DNA from: Alopecurus myosuroides
Lineage: Eukaryota; Streptophyta; Magnoliopsida; Poales; Poaceae
Length of the DNA: 64,000 nt
NCBI GenBank assembly: GCA_028641055.1
Contig: CM054062.1
Coordinates: 22,452,536 to 22,516,535 of the forward strand
Direction of reading: 5' to 3'
The notes under the pieces: generated by a model
Told to the model about the DNA's origin: nothing
Databases searched by the model: none
Seen by the model: the letters and a program-made list of their open reading frames with translations, nothing else
Program-made: the position numbers and the translations under genes
Part shown: one piece after another, positions 31,352 to 41,899 of the stretch
How positions within the stretch are numbered: position 1 is the first letter of the stretch
Layout: each line of letters starts with the position of its first letter

Positions 31352-32287
31352 CCTTTCTCTTTTTTCTTGTTTGAGTCATCATGTTTTGACTCCTGCCTTT
31401 CCCCCCCCCTTTCGCCGGAGGAGGAGAAGACGGGACAAGGGCGCGCGGCGCCGTGTCACGTGGCGCGGCTCCTCGTCCTAGGTATCGGATTTCTTTTACC
31501 CCGACGCAATCCCACACGGCTCTTGTCACTAGCGCGGTTCTCGCATGCTTGTCACGGCTGCTAGCTGTAATCTCCCGAATAGACTTAATCTCAACATTTT
31601 CAAAAGTTTGAAAATTGTCAGGGAGCGAAGTTGGGAAGAACATTTTGCGAGCAGACAAGGATTCAAATGCAGGTTCCTCTTGAGAAAACCTTGAAAAGGG
31701 ATGCAGGAAATGAAGGTTTTGGTTTATCACGGACGCACAAGCCAAGCAGCAAGGGATCAAAATTGGCATCAATAAACAAGTGTAAACAGTGACATTACTA
31801 GGCCCCGACCTAGTTGAGACGACCTGACGTAGCCACCATTAAGTACTCCGCCGCTCCCGAGAAGCGCAGATAAGACCAGACCAAGCGAGGTTTTACTACT
31901 AACCCCCAATTCCAGGGTTTAAGCTAACTGAAGCGAGAGAGAGGGAGAGACTTTTACAAAAAAACTGAAGAGAGCCCCTGACTGAAAGAGCAGCGTCTCC
32001 GCCTCCGGCCTCCTCCCCCTCCATATGCGACTTGGGTGAGCCTCAAGCAAACGCCAGCGCAAAGCAAAGCTCCTCCGCCACCTCACTGCCTCGCCTCCTC
32101 CTCGCACTCCATTCCCACATGCAGCCTCGCCTAGTCGCCTCCTCCCACTAGCAAGCAAAGAGCTCCTCGATCCCATGCCGCGGTGAGCTCGCTCACCGTG
32201 CCGCTCCTCATAACAAAAAAGAGGGGAGAACCCCTTTTTTTTTTTTACCCATTTTGCGCGGCTGGTTTCTTGATCGCCGGAATAAGA
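31352..32287 (+). promoter_or_regulatory. 5' flank and leader of the receptor kinase gene
   Basis: Between the LINE end and the kinase ATG. It includes C-rich and GA-rich runs (31932-31950) and a T13 run just before the start. If transcription starts before about 32110, the leader has two short upstream ORFs: ATG at 32118 (10 residues) and ATG at 32175 (Met-Pro-Arg, stop at 32184-32186). The transcription start cannot be placed. The LINE with its nested load therefore ends about 0.9 kb upstream of the gene. Confidence 0.45.
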
Positions 32288-35200
32288 ATGGCGCACCGGC
32301 GCGCCCCGTTGTTCTTCGTGGCGGCGCTCTTGGTGGCCGCGCTTGTACTACTCCGGCCGGCCGCCGCGCTGTCCCCGGACGGCCAGGCGCTGCTGTCCCT
32401 CCTCCCGACGGCGCCGTCGCCGGTGCTGCCGTCGTGGGACCCCTCAGCCGCGACGCCCTGCTCGTGGCAGGGGGTCACGTGCTCGCCGCAGAGCCGGGTG
32501 GTCTCGCTCTCGCTGCCCAACACCTTCCTCAACCTCTCCACCCTCCCGCCGCCGCTCGCCTCGCTCTCCTCGCTGCAGCTCCTCAACCTCTCCACCTGCA
32601 ACATCTCGGGGCCCATCCCGCCTTCCTACGCGTCGCTCGCCGCGCTCCGCGTGCTGGACCTCTCGTCCAACGCGCTCTACGGCGCCGTCCCGGCCGAGCT
32701 CGGCGCGCTGTCGGCGCTGCAGTACCTCTTCCTCAACTCCAACCGCTTCACCGGCGCCATCCCGCGCTCCCTCGCCAACCTCTCCGCGCTCGAGGTGCTC
32801 TGCGTCCAGGACAACCTCTTCAACGGCACCATCCCGGCGTCCCTGGGCGCGCTCACCGCGCTCCAGCAGCTCCGCGTCGGCGGCAACCCGGGGCTGACGG
32901 GCCCCATCCCGGCGTCCCTCGGCGCGCTCTCCAACCTCACCGTCTTCGGCGGCGCGGCCACGGGGCTGTCCGGCCCCATCCCGGAGGAGCTCGGCAACCT
33001 CGTCAACCTCCAGACGCTGGCGCTCTACGACACCAGCATCTCCGGCCCCGTGCCGGCCGCGCTCGGCGGGTGCGTAGAGCTGCGAAACCTCTACCTCCAC
33101 ATGAACAAGCTCTCAGGACCTATACCGCCGGAGCTCGGGAGGCTGCAGAAGCTCACCAGCCTGCTGCTCTGGGGCAACGCACTCTCCGGGAAGATCCCGC
33201 CGGAGCTCTCCAGCTGCTCGGCATTGGTGGTGCTCGACCTGTCGGGCAACCGGCTCTCGGGCCAGGTGCCCGGGCCGCTCGGCCGTCTCGCCGCGCTCGA
33301 GCAGCTGCACCTGTCCGACAACCAGCTCACGGGCCACATACCGCCGGAGCTCAGCAACTGCAGCAGCCTCACCACCCTGCAGCTCGATAAGAACGGCCTC
33401 TCCGGGGCGATACCGCCGCAGCTTGGGGAGCTCAAGGCGCTGCAGGTGTTGTTCCTTTGGGGCAATGCGCTGTCCGGCTCCATTCCACCGGAGCTCGGCG
33501 ACTGCGCCGACCTGTACGCGCTGGACCTGTCCAGGAACCGGCTCACCGGTGGCATCCCCGACGAGGTCTTCGGGCTGCAGAAGCTCAGCAAGCTGCTCCT
33601 GCTCGGCAACGACCTGTCCGGGCCGCTCCCCCCGAGCGTCGCCGACTGCGTTTCCTTGGTCCGGCTCCGGCTGGGCGAGAACCAGCTCGTCGGCGAGATA
33701 CCCAGGGAGATTGGCAAGCTGCAGAACCTGGTCTTCCTGGACCTGTACTCCAACAGGTTCACCGGGGCGCTGCCCGCCGAGCTCGCCAACATCACCGTGC
33801 TGGAGCTGCTCGACGTGCACAACAACAGCTTCACCGGGCCCGTACCTCCGCAGTTCGGGGCGCTGGTGAACCTGGAGCAGCTTGATCTCAGCATGAACAA
33901 CCTCAGCGGCGGGATACCGGCGAGCTTCGGCAACTTCAGCTACCTCAACAAACTCATTCTTAGCAAAAACAAGCTTTCCGGCCCATTGCCCAAGTCGATT
34001 CAGAACCTGCAGAAGCTGACCATGCTGGACTTGAGCAGTAACAGCTTCTCTGGTCCTATACCGCCGGAGATCGGCGCGTTGTCAAGCCTGAGCATTAGCC
34101 TGGACCTAAGTGGGAACAGGTTCGTCGGCGAGCTGCCGGAGGAGATGTCTGGCTTGACGCAGTTGCAGTCGCTCGACCTCTCGAGCAATGTCCTGTATGG
34201 GAGCATCTCAGTGCTCGGCGCCCTCACCAGCCTGACGTCCCTCAACATTTCGTACAACAACTTCTCCGGCGCGATCCCGGTGACGACGTTCTTCAAGACA
34301 TTGTCGCCAAATTCCTACATCAACAATCCAAGCCTTTGTGAGTCCTTTGATGGGCACATTTGTGCATCGGACACGGTTCGCAGAACCACAATGAAGACTG
34401 TCAGGACTGTGATCCTTGTCTGCGCCGTTTTAGGCTCGATCACACTGTTGCTTGTTGTGGTCTGGATCCTGATCACCAGAAGCAGGAGGCTCGAGGGCGA
34501 GAAGGCGACGAACCTCTCGGCTGTGGGCGGCAATGACTTCTCGTACCCTTGGACGTTCACCCCATTCCAGAAGCTCAACTTTTGCGTGGATAACATCTTG
34601 GAATGCCTGAGAGATGAGAATGTGATCGGCAAGGGTTGCTCAGGAGTTGTGTACAGAGCTGAAATGCCCAATGGGGATGTCATCGCGGTGAAGAAGCTCT
34701 GGAAGACGACCAAGGAGGAGCCAATCGATGCGTTCGCTGCTGAGATCCAGATATTGGGTCATATCAGGCACCGGAACATTGTCAAACTGCTTGGTTACTG
34801 CTCAAACAAGACTGTCAAGCTCTTGCTCTACAACTACGTCCCTAATGGCAATCTGCAGGAGCTCCTGAAAGAGAACAGGAGCTTGGACTGGGATACGCGG
34901 TACAAGATCGCCGTTGGGGCGGCACAGGGGCTGTCCTATCTACACCATGACTGTGTACCTGCAATACTCCACCGGGACGTCAAGTGCAACAACATACTGC
35001 TCGATTCAAAGTATGAGTCCTACTTGGCTGACTTTGGGCTGGCAAAGCTGATGAACTCCCCCAATTATCATCACGCCATGTCACGGATCGCCGGTTCTTA
35101 CGGATACATTGCTCCAGGCAAGTTATTCCTGCTAAACTGCATTACTTTCCTTAAGCATTTAGATATGTACAGCAGTACCAGAAGTTAATTGCATAGCTCA

Positions 35201-35946
35201 ATTTTTATCTGGGTAATGCTGTTACCTATACAAGAATCTTTGACCTGTGATTGCTTAGTAACCTTAACATGGTTCTTCATCCATTACCATGTCTATTGCT
35301 TGCGATGTACTCTGACTAGATATTAAACAGACATTGTTCTTGCATAGTAATTTACCTGCTAGTTTCTCATATCACAAGCATCCTTGTCCACTGATGCGTG
35401 TTGACTTCATGGCATTGATTCCAGTGCGTAGCACATCACGGTGTTCGTTCTGTAATTATAATGACGTAAAGCAGTACACACTACAATTTTTGTTCTACTA
35501 CTAGTACTAGCTGAAGATGATTTCAAGGCATAATGGTTGACATTTCTTTTTCTCGTCTCAGAGTACGCATACACATCAAACATCACCGAGAAGAGTGACG
35601 TTTACAGCTACGGCGTGGTGCTCTGGAGATCCTGAGCGGGCGGAGCGCCATCGAGCCGATGGACAGCGACAGCCTCCACATCGTGGAGTGGGCGAAGAAG
35701 AAGATGGGGAGCTATGAGCCGGCAGTGAACATCCTGGACCCGAAGCTGCGCGGCATGCCGGACCAGCTAGTCCAGGAGATGCTGCAGACACTGGGCATTG
35801 CCATCTTCTGCGTGAACCCCGCGCCTGGGGAGCGGCCGACCATGAAGGAGGTGGTGGCCTTCCTCAAGGAGGTGAAGAGCCCGCCGGAGGAGTGGGCTAA
35901 GACGTCGCAGCAGCCGCTCATCAAGCCTGGAAGCCAGGAAGGCTGA
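32288..35946 (+). CDS. RGI5: LRR receptor-like kinase, RGI5/RGFR5-like, frameshifted in exon 2
   Basis: Exon 1 is 32288-35117 and exon 2 is 35562-35946. The start at 32288 is chosen because it opens directly onto a signal peptide (residues 1-26). After that come an LRR N-cap (CSWQGVTC), more than 20 plant LRRs to about residue 680, a transmembrane helix near 705-728 and a Ser/Thr kinase: GKGCSGVVY, Lys802, HRD Asp897, DFG Asp915. The order and wording match subfamily XI receptors for root meristem growth factor peptides (Arabidopsis At1g34110, RGI5). RVGG at 196-199 is the RxGG motif used by these receptors for peptide binding. In exon 2 one base is missing near 35621-35624, giving TGA at 35633-35635 and a 967-residue product. 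The downstream frame is intact to 35946, which fits a 1071-residue full form. This is either a recent loss of the kinase C-lobe or a sequence error. Confidence 0.9.
35118..35561 (+). other. GC-AG intron of the receptor kinase gene
   Basis: The exon 1 end CCAG is followed by GCAAGT, and exon 2 begins after TCTCAG. Joining them restores the conserved GSYGYIAPEY context. This is the standard form of the minor GC-AG intron class. The intron is 444 bp. Confidence 0.85.
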
Positions 35947-36875
35947 CAAGAGCATTGTTGCGGTGGAGGCCAGGAGATGATACCGAAGGTGGAAAAGGAA
36001 AAGGGAGAGTAGGATTTTGATAATTACCTAGCTAGCTTTGGTTAGGGATTTCTTGTACAGTTCCATATGTCGTTGTAGCTCATTCTGGGGAAACTTGAAT
36101 GGAAAATTTCTCGATTATTAGTTTGCTTTAGCAATACATCACCGATCACCGTGCTTCCGTTAGATTCTTGGGCTTTCTTTTCAGTTTAAAGTTTTATATA
36201 TGTGATATGCTTCTGAATTGCGACCTGAAACATGCCCCATTCACGGTGCTATCATACCTTTCTTAAAAGAACAAATAGGCCTACTGCAAACTGAAGAATG
36301 GACCTGAGAGTATTATTCCGCCGGCATCAACATCTAATAGAAGCAAAACCCGCCGGCATCAACATCGAATATAAGCAAAACCGAGCTAATCTCGCTGCTG
36401 CAATGGCTTCGAATTCGACTCCGGACTCAAACAACCACACTTAAATTATTAAGATTCAACTCTATGAGGAATATGGAGAACTTCAAACTCAAGAACTGAG
36501 GTGGATTATTTCATTCTCTCGATTGGGCAATTCCCTACTAACCTCAAATATAGATGGCCAAACTGGTCGTGCTTCACAGGCCGGCCCAAGGCTCGTAAAT
36601 TTTGGTCCGGCACGGAATTGGCCTGGCACGAGCCTGTTAGTGCTCGTATCTGGCTTCAATTTGAAGATCGTGGGCTGGCCCGGCAAGATTAGCATTTCTT
36701 TCAAAATTTACAATTTTTTATATTTGGGCTTAATCGGCCCAAAATAGGCCACAGGTGCCGTGCCTGTCAAGCCGGACCAAACTAGTGTTGATGGACCGTG
36801 CCCTGGAGGTCCAGGCGGCACGCCACGTTTGCTAATCGTGAAGGCAGAACTTCCGGAAACACTATATAGCAGTCA
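35947..36875. other. 3' flank of the receptor kinase gene and unclassified repeat
   Basis: The first 150-200 bp should be the 3' UTR. There is a direct repeat of about 33 bp (CGCCGGCATCAACAT, at 36321 and 36351). Around 36550-36820, words such as GGCACG and CCGTGCC recur in both orientations, as in small grass DNA elements, but no termini were defined. Confidence 0.35.
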
Positions 36876-37537
36876 TAGCACTACGTAATACAGCACGCCC
36901 GTGTAAATTTTTTAGGTCGGCCGGCCCATTTAGAGGAATATTTTCGCGAAAGTAGGGAGAAATGAGAGGTGCGTGCGCGCGGGGTGGGGGTGGGGGGGGG
37001 GGGGGGGGGTTGTTCGAACCTGGGATCTCTTGGACGGGGGTGCAGCACACTAGCCAGTGGGCCACAGCTTTGTTGGTGACATAGTTCTTTCTTTAGTGAT
37101 TTTATTATCTCTTTTTTTTCCTGTTTTCATTTTTTCTTATCTTCCGTTTTTTCTTGTCGATTTTTTTGTTTCTTTTTCTTTTCTGTTCATTCTTTCTCTT
37201 TTCGATTTTTTTGTTCAAACTCAAAAAATGTTCAAATTCAAAATTTGTTCAAAACTAAAACTGTTCAAATTTTAAAACTGTTCAAATTTGAAATTTGTTC
37301 AAATTTGAAATCTGCTTCAGATTTAAAATTTGTTCAAATTTTAGAATTTTTCATGTTTGAAATCGTTCATTTCTTCTAAAATGTTCAAACTAAAAATTTG
37401 TTCAAAATTGAAAATAGTTCATATTTGAGAAAAAAAAAACCTAAAGGAGGTACAAGGACCGAATCCCTTAATGGGCCGGCCCATCTATCCGGGGGCACGG
37501 GCGTGTCCTTACAGCGCTCGCTACGAGCGCTGTATAG
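36876..37537. mobile_element. second TIR element with tRNA-like unit and TTGTTCAAA array
   Basis: The left border holds TAGCACTACGTAATACAGCA then CGCCCGTGTAA and GGCCGGCCCATT; the right border holds AATGGGCCGGCCCAT then GGGCGTGTCC. The same layout as 4835-5399, but with the tRNA-like unit in reverse orientation near the left end and the TTGTTCAAATTT array at 37213-37425. A perfect 10-bp palindrome arm pair, ACAGCGCTCG-CTA-CGAGCGCTGT, lies at 37510-37532. A G-tract longer than 20 bases is near 36990. Confidence 0.55.
37008..37072 (-). pseudogene. tRNA-like unit, degenerate
   Basis: On the minus strand it reads GTGGCCCACTGGCTAGTGTG (A-box-like) and later CAGGTTCGAAC (B-box-like). The acceptor stem cannot be closed. 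It is the counterpart of the better preserved unit at 5237-5315. Confidence 0.4.
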
Positions 37538-40310
37538 GGGAACCCAGAACTTCAACCGTGCCATGTCTGTCGGTGTGTTGTGCCGAGCCGGACCGTCCGA
37601 CTGGCCAGCTATGGCATAAAATAGGGCGGAAGAGTCCGGCATGTTGGGCCGGCCATGTAGAGTTTTTTTTCTCCAAGTAGCACATGTCCTTGCAAATGCA
37701 AGGGCACCGCTTGTAGTTTATCCGCTTCTAGTTTATCTAAAGTTTTAGTTGTATAATTTGGTTTTATAAAAGACATTCCTCTCTCATGTTTAACTTATTT
37801 CTTATAAAATACGCATCCATTAGTCATGAATACTATCTCGAAGGCGTGAAGCTGATATTTATTTTTCTACAATTATATTTGTATAAGAAATTAAATTAAA
37901 GTTATGATATGTTTTCTACAAAAATCTAGTGGTATTAACAATTTCTTTATCACCATCTTATATATACAGTCAGAGGCATGGTTTCGAGCACAACAACCAA
38001 ACCAGTTTTTGCATGCTCGCTAGATCAGTTTTGGCCTTTGTTTGAAGCTTAACGAACTAATACTAAAACCACGATCTCTGATTTTTGTTATAGAAAAGAG
38101 TTTCAATATTTTTAAAATAAAATAAATTATGTCGGTAACATTCTTTGTTTATTATGACCCTAATATTAAAATAAATGTAACGTAACAAAAAAATTTGTGA
38201 ACACGTAAATTTTGTACGAATACTATGTTTTGGTATTTATTTCCGAATCATCTATGGGTGCCTATATTAGATCAAATGAACGAATCATTGTTATTACCCT
38301 TAATTGTTTAGTGCACTAAATAGCAGGGTTCCTTCTCCCTTTATCGTGTGGTATATTTTATTTTAGCTATTTAAGCCATATATAAATATATATTCTCTAT
38401 TTTCTTGATGATGTCTCAATAATGGTATAAAAATGCCTTAATTTCTCCATTTTGTCTATACACTTCTTGTTGTTGAGCCTTGCTCCTCTAATTTTCACCC
38501 TATTTTTTTTGGCACATTTCCTCCTCAAAATTAGTTCTCACCGGTCTACTTAACACCCTAAATCGAGATTCTTGTTGACCAAATAGTGAGTTTTTCTCAA
38601 ACCAACAATTTTTTTTGCGGGGATCCACCTAGTTAGATGTATTGTTGGAAGCACATTGATGGCTCAACGATTATCAATGTACTCGGCCCATGCCACAGAC
38701 TTAGAAGTCAAATCCAGTTTTATATGTCTAATCATATTATTAAATGGAACTATAGGTACAATAATCCTATGGCATCAAATTAATTTTACTTAATAGGTTG
38801 GAAAAACCAATTAAAAACTTCACGGAAGATATAAACTTAAACTATAGCAAAAATGGAGGTGTGCGACCACATGCAAATAAAAATCTCGTGACCTCAACCT
38901 TGTCACACACCTATTTACAATCAAAAAATTGCTAAAGAAAACATTTCACCTATTTCAAATTAGATGACATTTATATTTCACAAGTTTCAAGTATGCAAAA
39001 AAAAAGTTGGGACTTGTTTTGTAAAAGTGTTTTACATGACGGATCTAATGCATATTCTTATCCATAAGATTATAGTTCTATGTAATTTATTATGAGTTAG
39101 CAATATAAAGTAGATATGTTCAACATAAGAATTTCTAAGAAGTAATGTATTTCAAAAAGTGTCTTTGAATCAATATATGTATTTAACATTAAAATTATTT
39201 CTCACTCATGGCCGGAGAAATCAATGTCTAGTATAGAATTAGCTCGAGATAATTAAAGCTATCGTCTATGCTTCCATGGTTCAAAACAGTACATACAGAA
39301 AAATATTATATCAAAACAACATAGCATGCATATATATGCTAAAAATAAAAAGATATGATCAAATCAGTGACATGAGACGAAGGGACCGACCGTTTTTCCT
39401 TCCTCTATGTCGCATGATAACGGTGCGGCCATAAATAAGTAGATAATTTATGTAAAATTACATTTATTTTTTGCTTTATGCTGGATTAAATCTGAGGTGG
39501 CATTTTTGTAACACCGCAATTTCTAATGTATTTCACTGTGTAAATTCCATATAATTTTTTTTATAAACATATAACTTTTTAGATCGTAGGGAAATAGATT
39601 TGTTACAATAGTGTTTTACAAGCGCTCTAAAATATGGGATGCCATTCTCTAGGAGCAGATTGGCTACCAAGAAGCTTCAAAGTCTCATACATAGGGAAAT
39701 GAAAAGGCATCCGATTCTTTTTAGATGAATCCGATTGTTTTTAATTATGCGTGTGCGCATGTGTGTGCGGCATGGTGTAACTTCGAACCTGGTCTTAAGT
39801 GTTGGAATGTTTTTACTAAATGGTCTTCTATTAATCTACTTGATGGGCTGGAATCTTGTCGTAGTAGCGTGACTGCTACTTTTATTTTGTACATGTTGAA
39901 TTCTTGTCAAGAAAATAGGTTACGTGACCAATATTTTTTTACGTGACTAATATTTTCTTGTCAAATCCTAGCCATCAAATTCAGATACGACTATAAAAAA
40001 TATTTTAAGTGATGTGGATCAACCTGGTATCTCCATTAGACTTTCGTATATTGCTTTTAGTATACAATAGAAGATTTTTTATTTGTTTCCTGTTTCCTTT
40101 TTCTTTTCTGTTTTCTATTTTTGGTTTTGTGTTTATCTTCATGTTCATGTTTTCTTGCTTTTTCCTTTTACTGATTCTTTTTGGTTTAGAAAATCATATG
40201 AGATTATTTGTGAAATATGTGAATATTATTCGATCCTCATGAATAAGGATTTTGTGTAGTGTGAAATTTTTTCCCCTCTCGTGAATATTTTTATTTTTTG
40301 AACTAACGAA
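37538..40310. other. AT-rich intergenic sequence, nothing recognised
   Basis: About 2.8 kb of AT-rich sequence without a convincing reading frame, RNA gene or repeat border. Open frames near 39725-40242 are short and hydrophobic by composition. Confidence 0.4.
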
Positions 40311-41780
40311 TGTTGGAGGCATGTCCTAGAGATAATAATAATATTAAGTTACTGTTTACCTTCAAGTTTATTATTAGGTTGATATCTTTATGCTATAACT
40401 GCTATGGTAATTGAATAGTGAGTATTCAAAGGAGAACCCACCATGCGGGGGTGTAGAGATGTGAAGTGTTCCTAATAAAGTCTCTAAGGTTAGCCTGTAT
40501 GTTGTTATATGATCATGTTTTCCATATCATGGATTTTGTATAAGTTAAAAAATTGCGAGGGTAATACCGAACGGCCCCAAGTATATGATCCTTCTAAGAG
40601 ACAATTGTGATTTGTTTCCCGAGCTATGCCCCTATAACATGAGAATATGTAGTGACCGCATATTTGACAGTTATGATTTGGGAATCATCAACCATCTACT
40701 GTAACAGGAGATTGTAAAGGTGACTTTCGGGTATATGACCTAAAGTGTTTAACGGAACTGAGATCATTCAAAAATGGTACTTACTCCTCCTAGATAATGG
40801 AAAGATACATTCTCTGGGCCACTAAGTATCACCGATATCAATCTATTGTCTGGACAAACATAGTGTAATTTATCACAAGTACATCAGGAATATGATGAGT
40901 AAAAGAGAATGATATTGGTATGAGTTTCATATGTGTTTGATCACACTAAAGCACATTGTCTCGTCTCGTGATATCATTGGCATCTTGAAACTCAGGGGAT
41001 TAGCGCAATGAGAAACATAAAGGGTCCCTTCGTTATTCGTGAATGCATAGGAGCCCTTATGGATGTCCATGGTCCCGATGTTGGTTATTGTCGGTAAGTC
41101 TTCCGGACACGTCTATGCATTGCCAAACCTTTCATGTCACATGCTTAAACCGTGGCAAACTTTAATTTAGAGAGTTTTATAGTCTTCGTGACCAGTGAGA
41201 GTGGACGGAGTCATTCCGATGTCTCACGAAAAACTCTGATGTCAATCGGAGATGTTCTAGAAAAGTTACCATAAGGGATAAATAATGTCGGTGTGAGGCT
41301 GAAATATTTAAGAGAGAAACAGGCAGACATAAGAAGTCCGAGGATGTTCGAAATATGTTTCTGACATCAGTGGATAAGGTCGATGATTTTATGTGAAGGG
41401 TTGTGGACAGGATTCGGGAGGGGGGGGACCCTAGAAGAGAGGGAAGTGCAGGAGGGGGCACTGGGACCTTGGGTTGTGCCATAGGGGAAAACGCATGGGA
41501 CCATGTGCCACTTAGGCATCCACACCAACGCCGAGGTTTTATTTTAAGTAAACATGGATATAAATTATATCCCATAATTAAAGGGAGAAAAGGAAGGAGG
41601 TTTCCCAATAGGAAATGAATCCTAGTGGGAATAGAAGTCCAATCCGATTGTGATAAAGGGGTGTGGCCAACGCCCTTCCTAGATTCAATGCACCATGGGG
41701 TGAGGCTTAATCCTCCCCCAAGGCACGTCCTCCTCCCCACTATATAAACCCCCACCCCATGAGGCGAGACACACAATTTT
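40311..41780 (+). repeat. copia-type LTR (BARE/Angela/WIS-like start), partial or solo
   Basis: It begins TGTTGGAGGCATGTCCTAGA followed by GATAATAATAATATTA, the typical opening of LTRs of the Triticeae BARE/Angela/WIS copia group. Towards the end is CCACTATATAAACCCC (about 41739), a good TATA-type promoter. The 3' boundary is not clear and no internal domain or second LTR follows, so it is a solo or truncated LTR. Confidence 0.5.
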
Positions 41781-41899
41781 GAGATGAATCATAGGCATGT
41801 ATGGTGGACACATTTGGCAAATTTTGGTTTTTGGGAGTTGGATGCACGAGTAGAGCTCATACTCAGTACATGTGCAGGCTAGGAAAAGACTAAAAGCGG

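Noticed and set aside
32254..33933. Long open frames on both strands within the receptor kinase LRR region
   Set aside because: Shadows of the GC-rich LRR codons; the frame with signal peptide, LRRs and kinase is the real one.
37510..37532. 10-bp palindrome as a transcription terminator
   Set aside because: It lies at the inner side of a TIR and has no T-run; more likely part of the element's inverted end.
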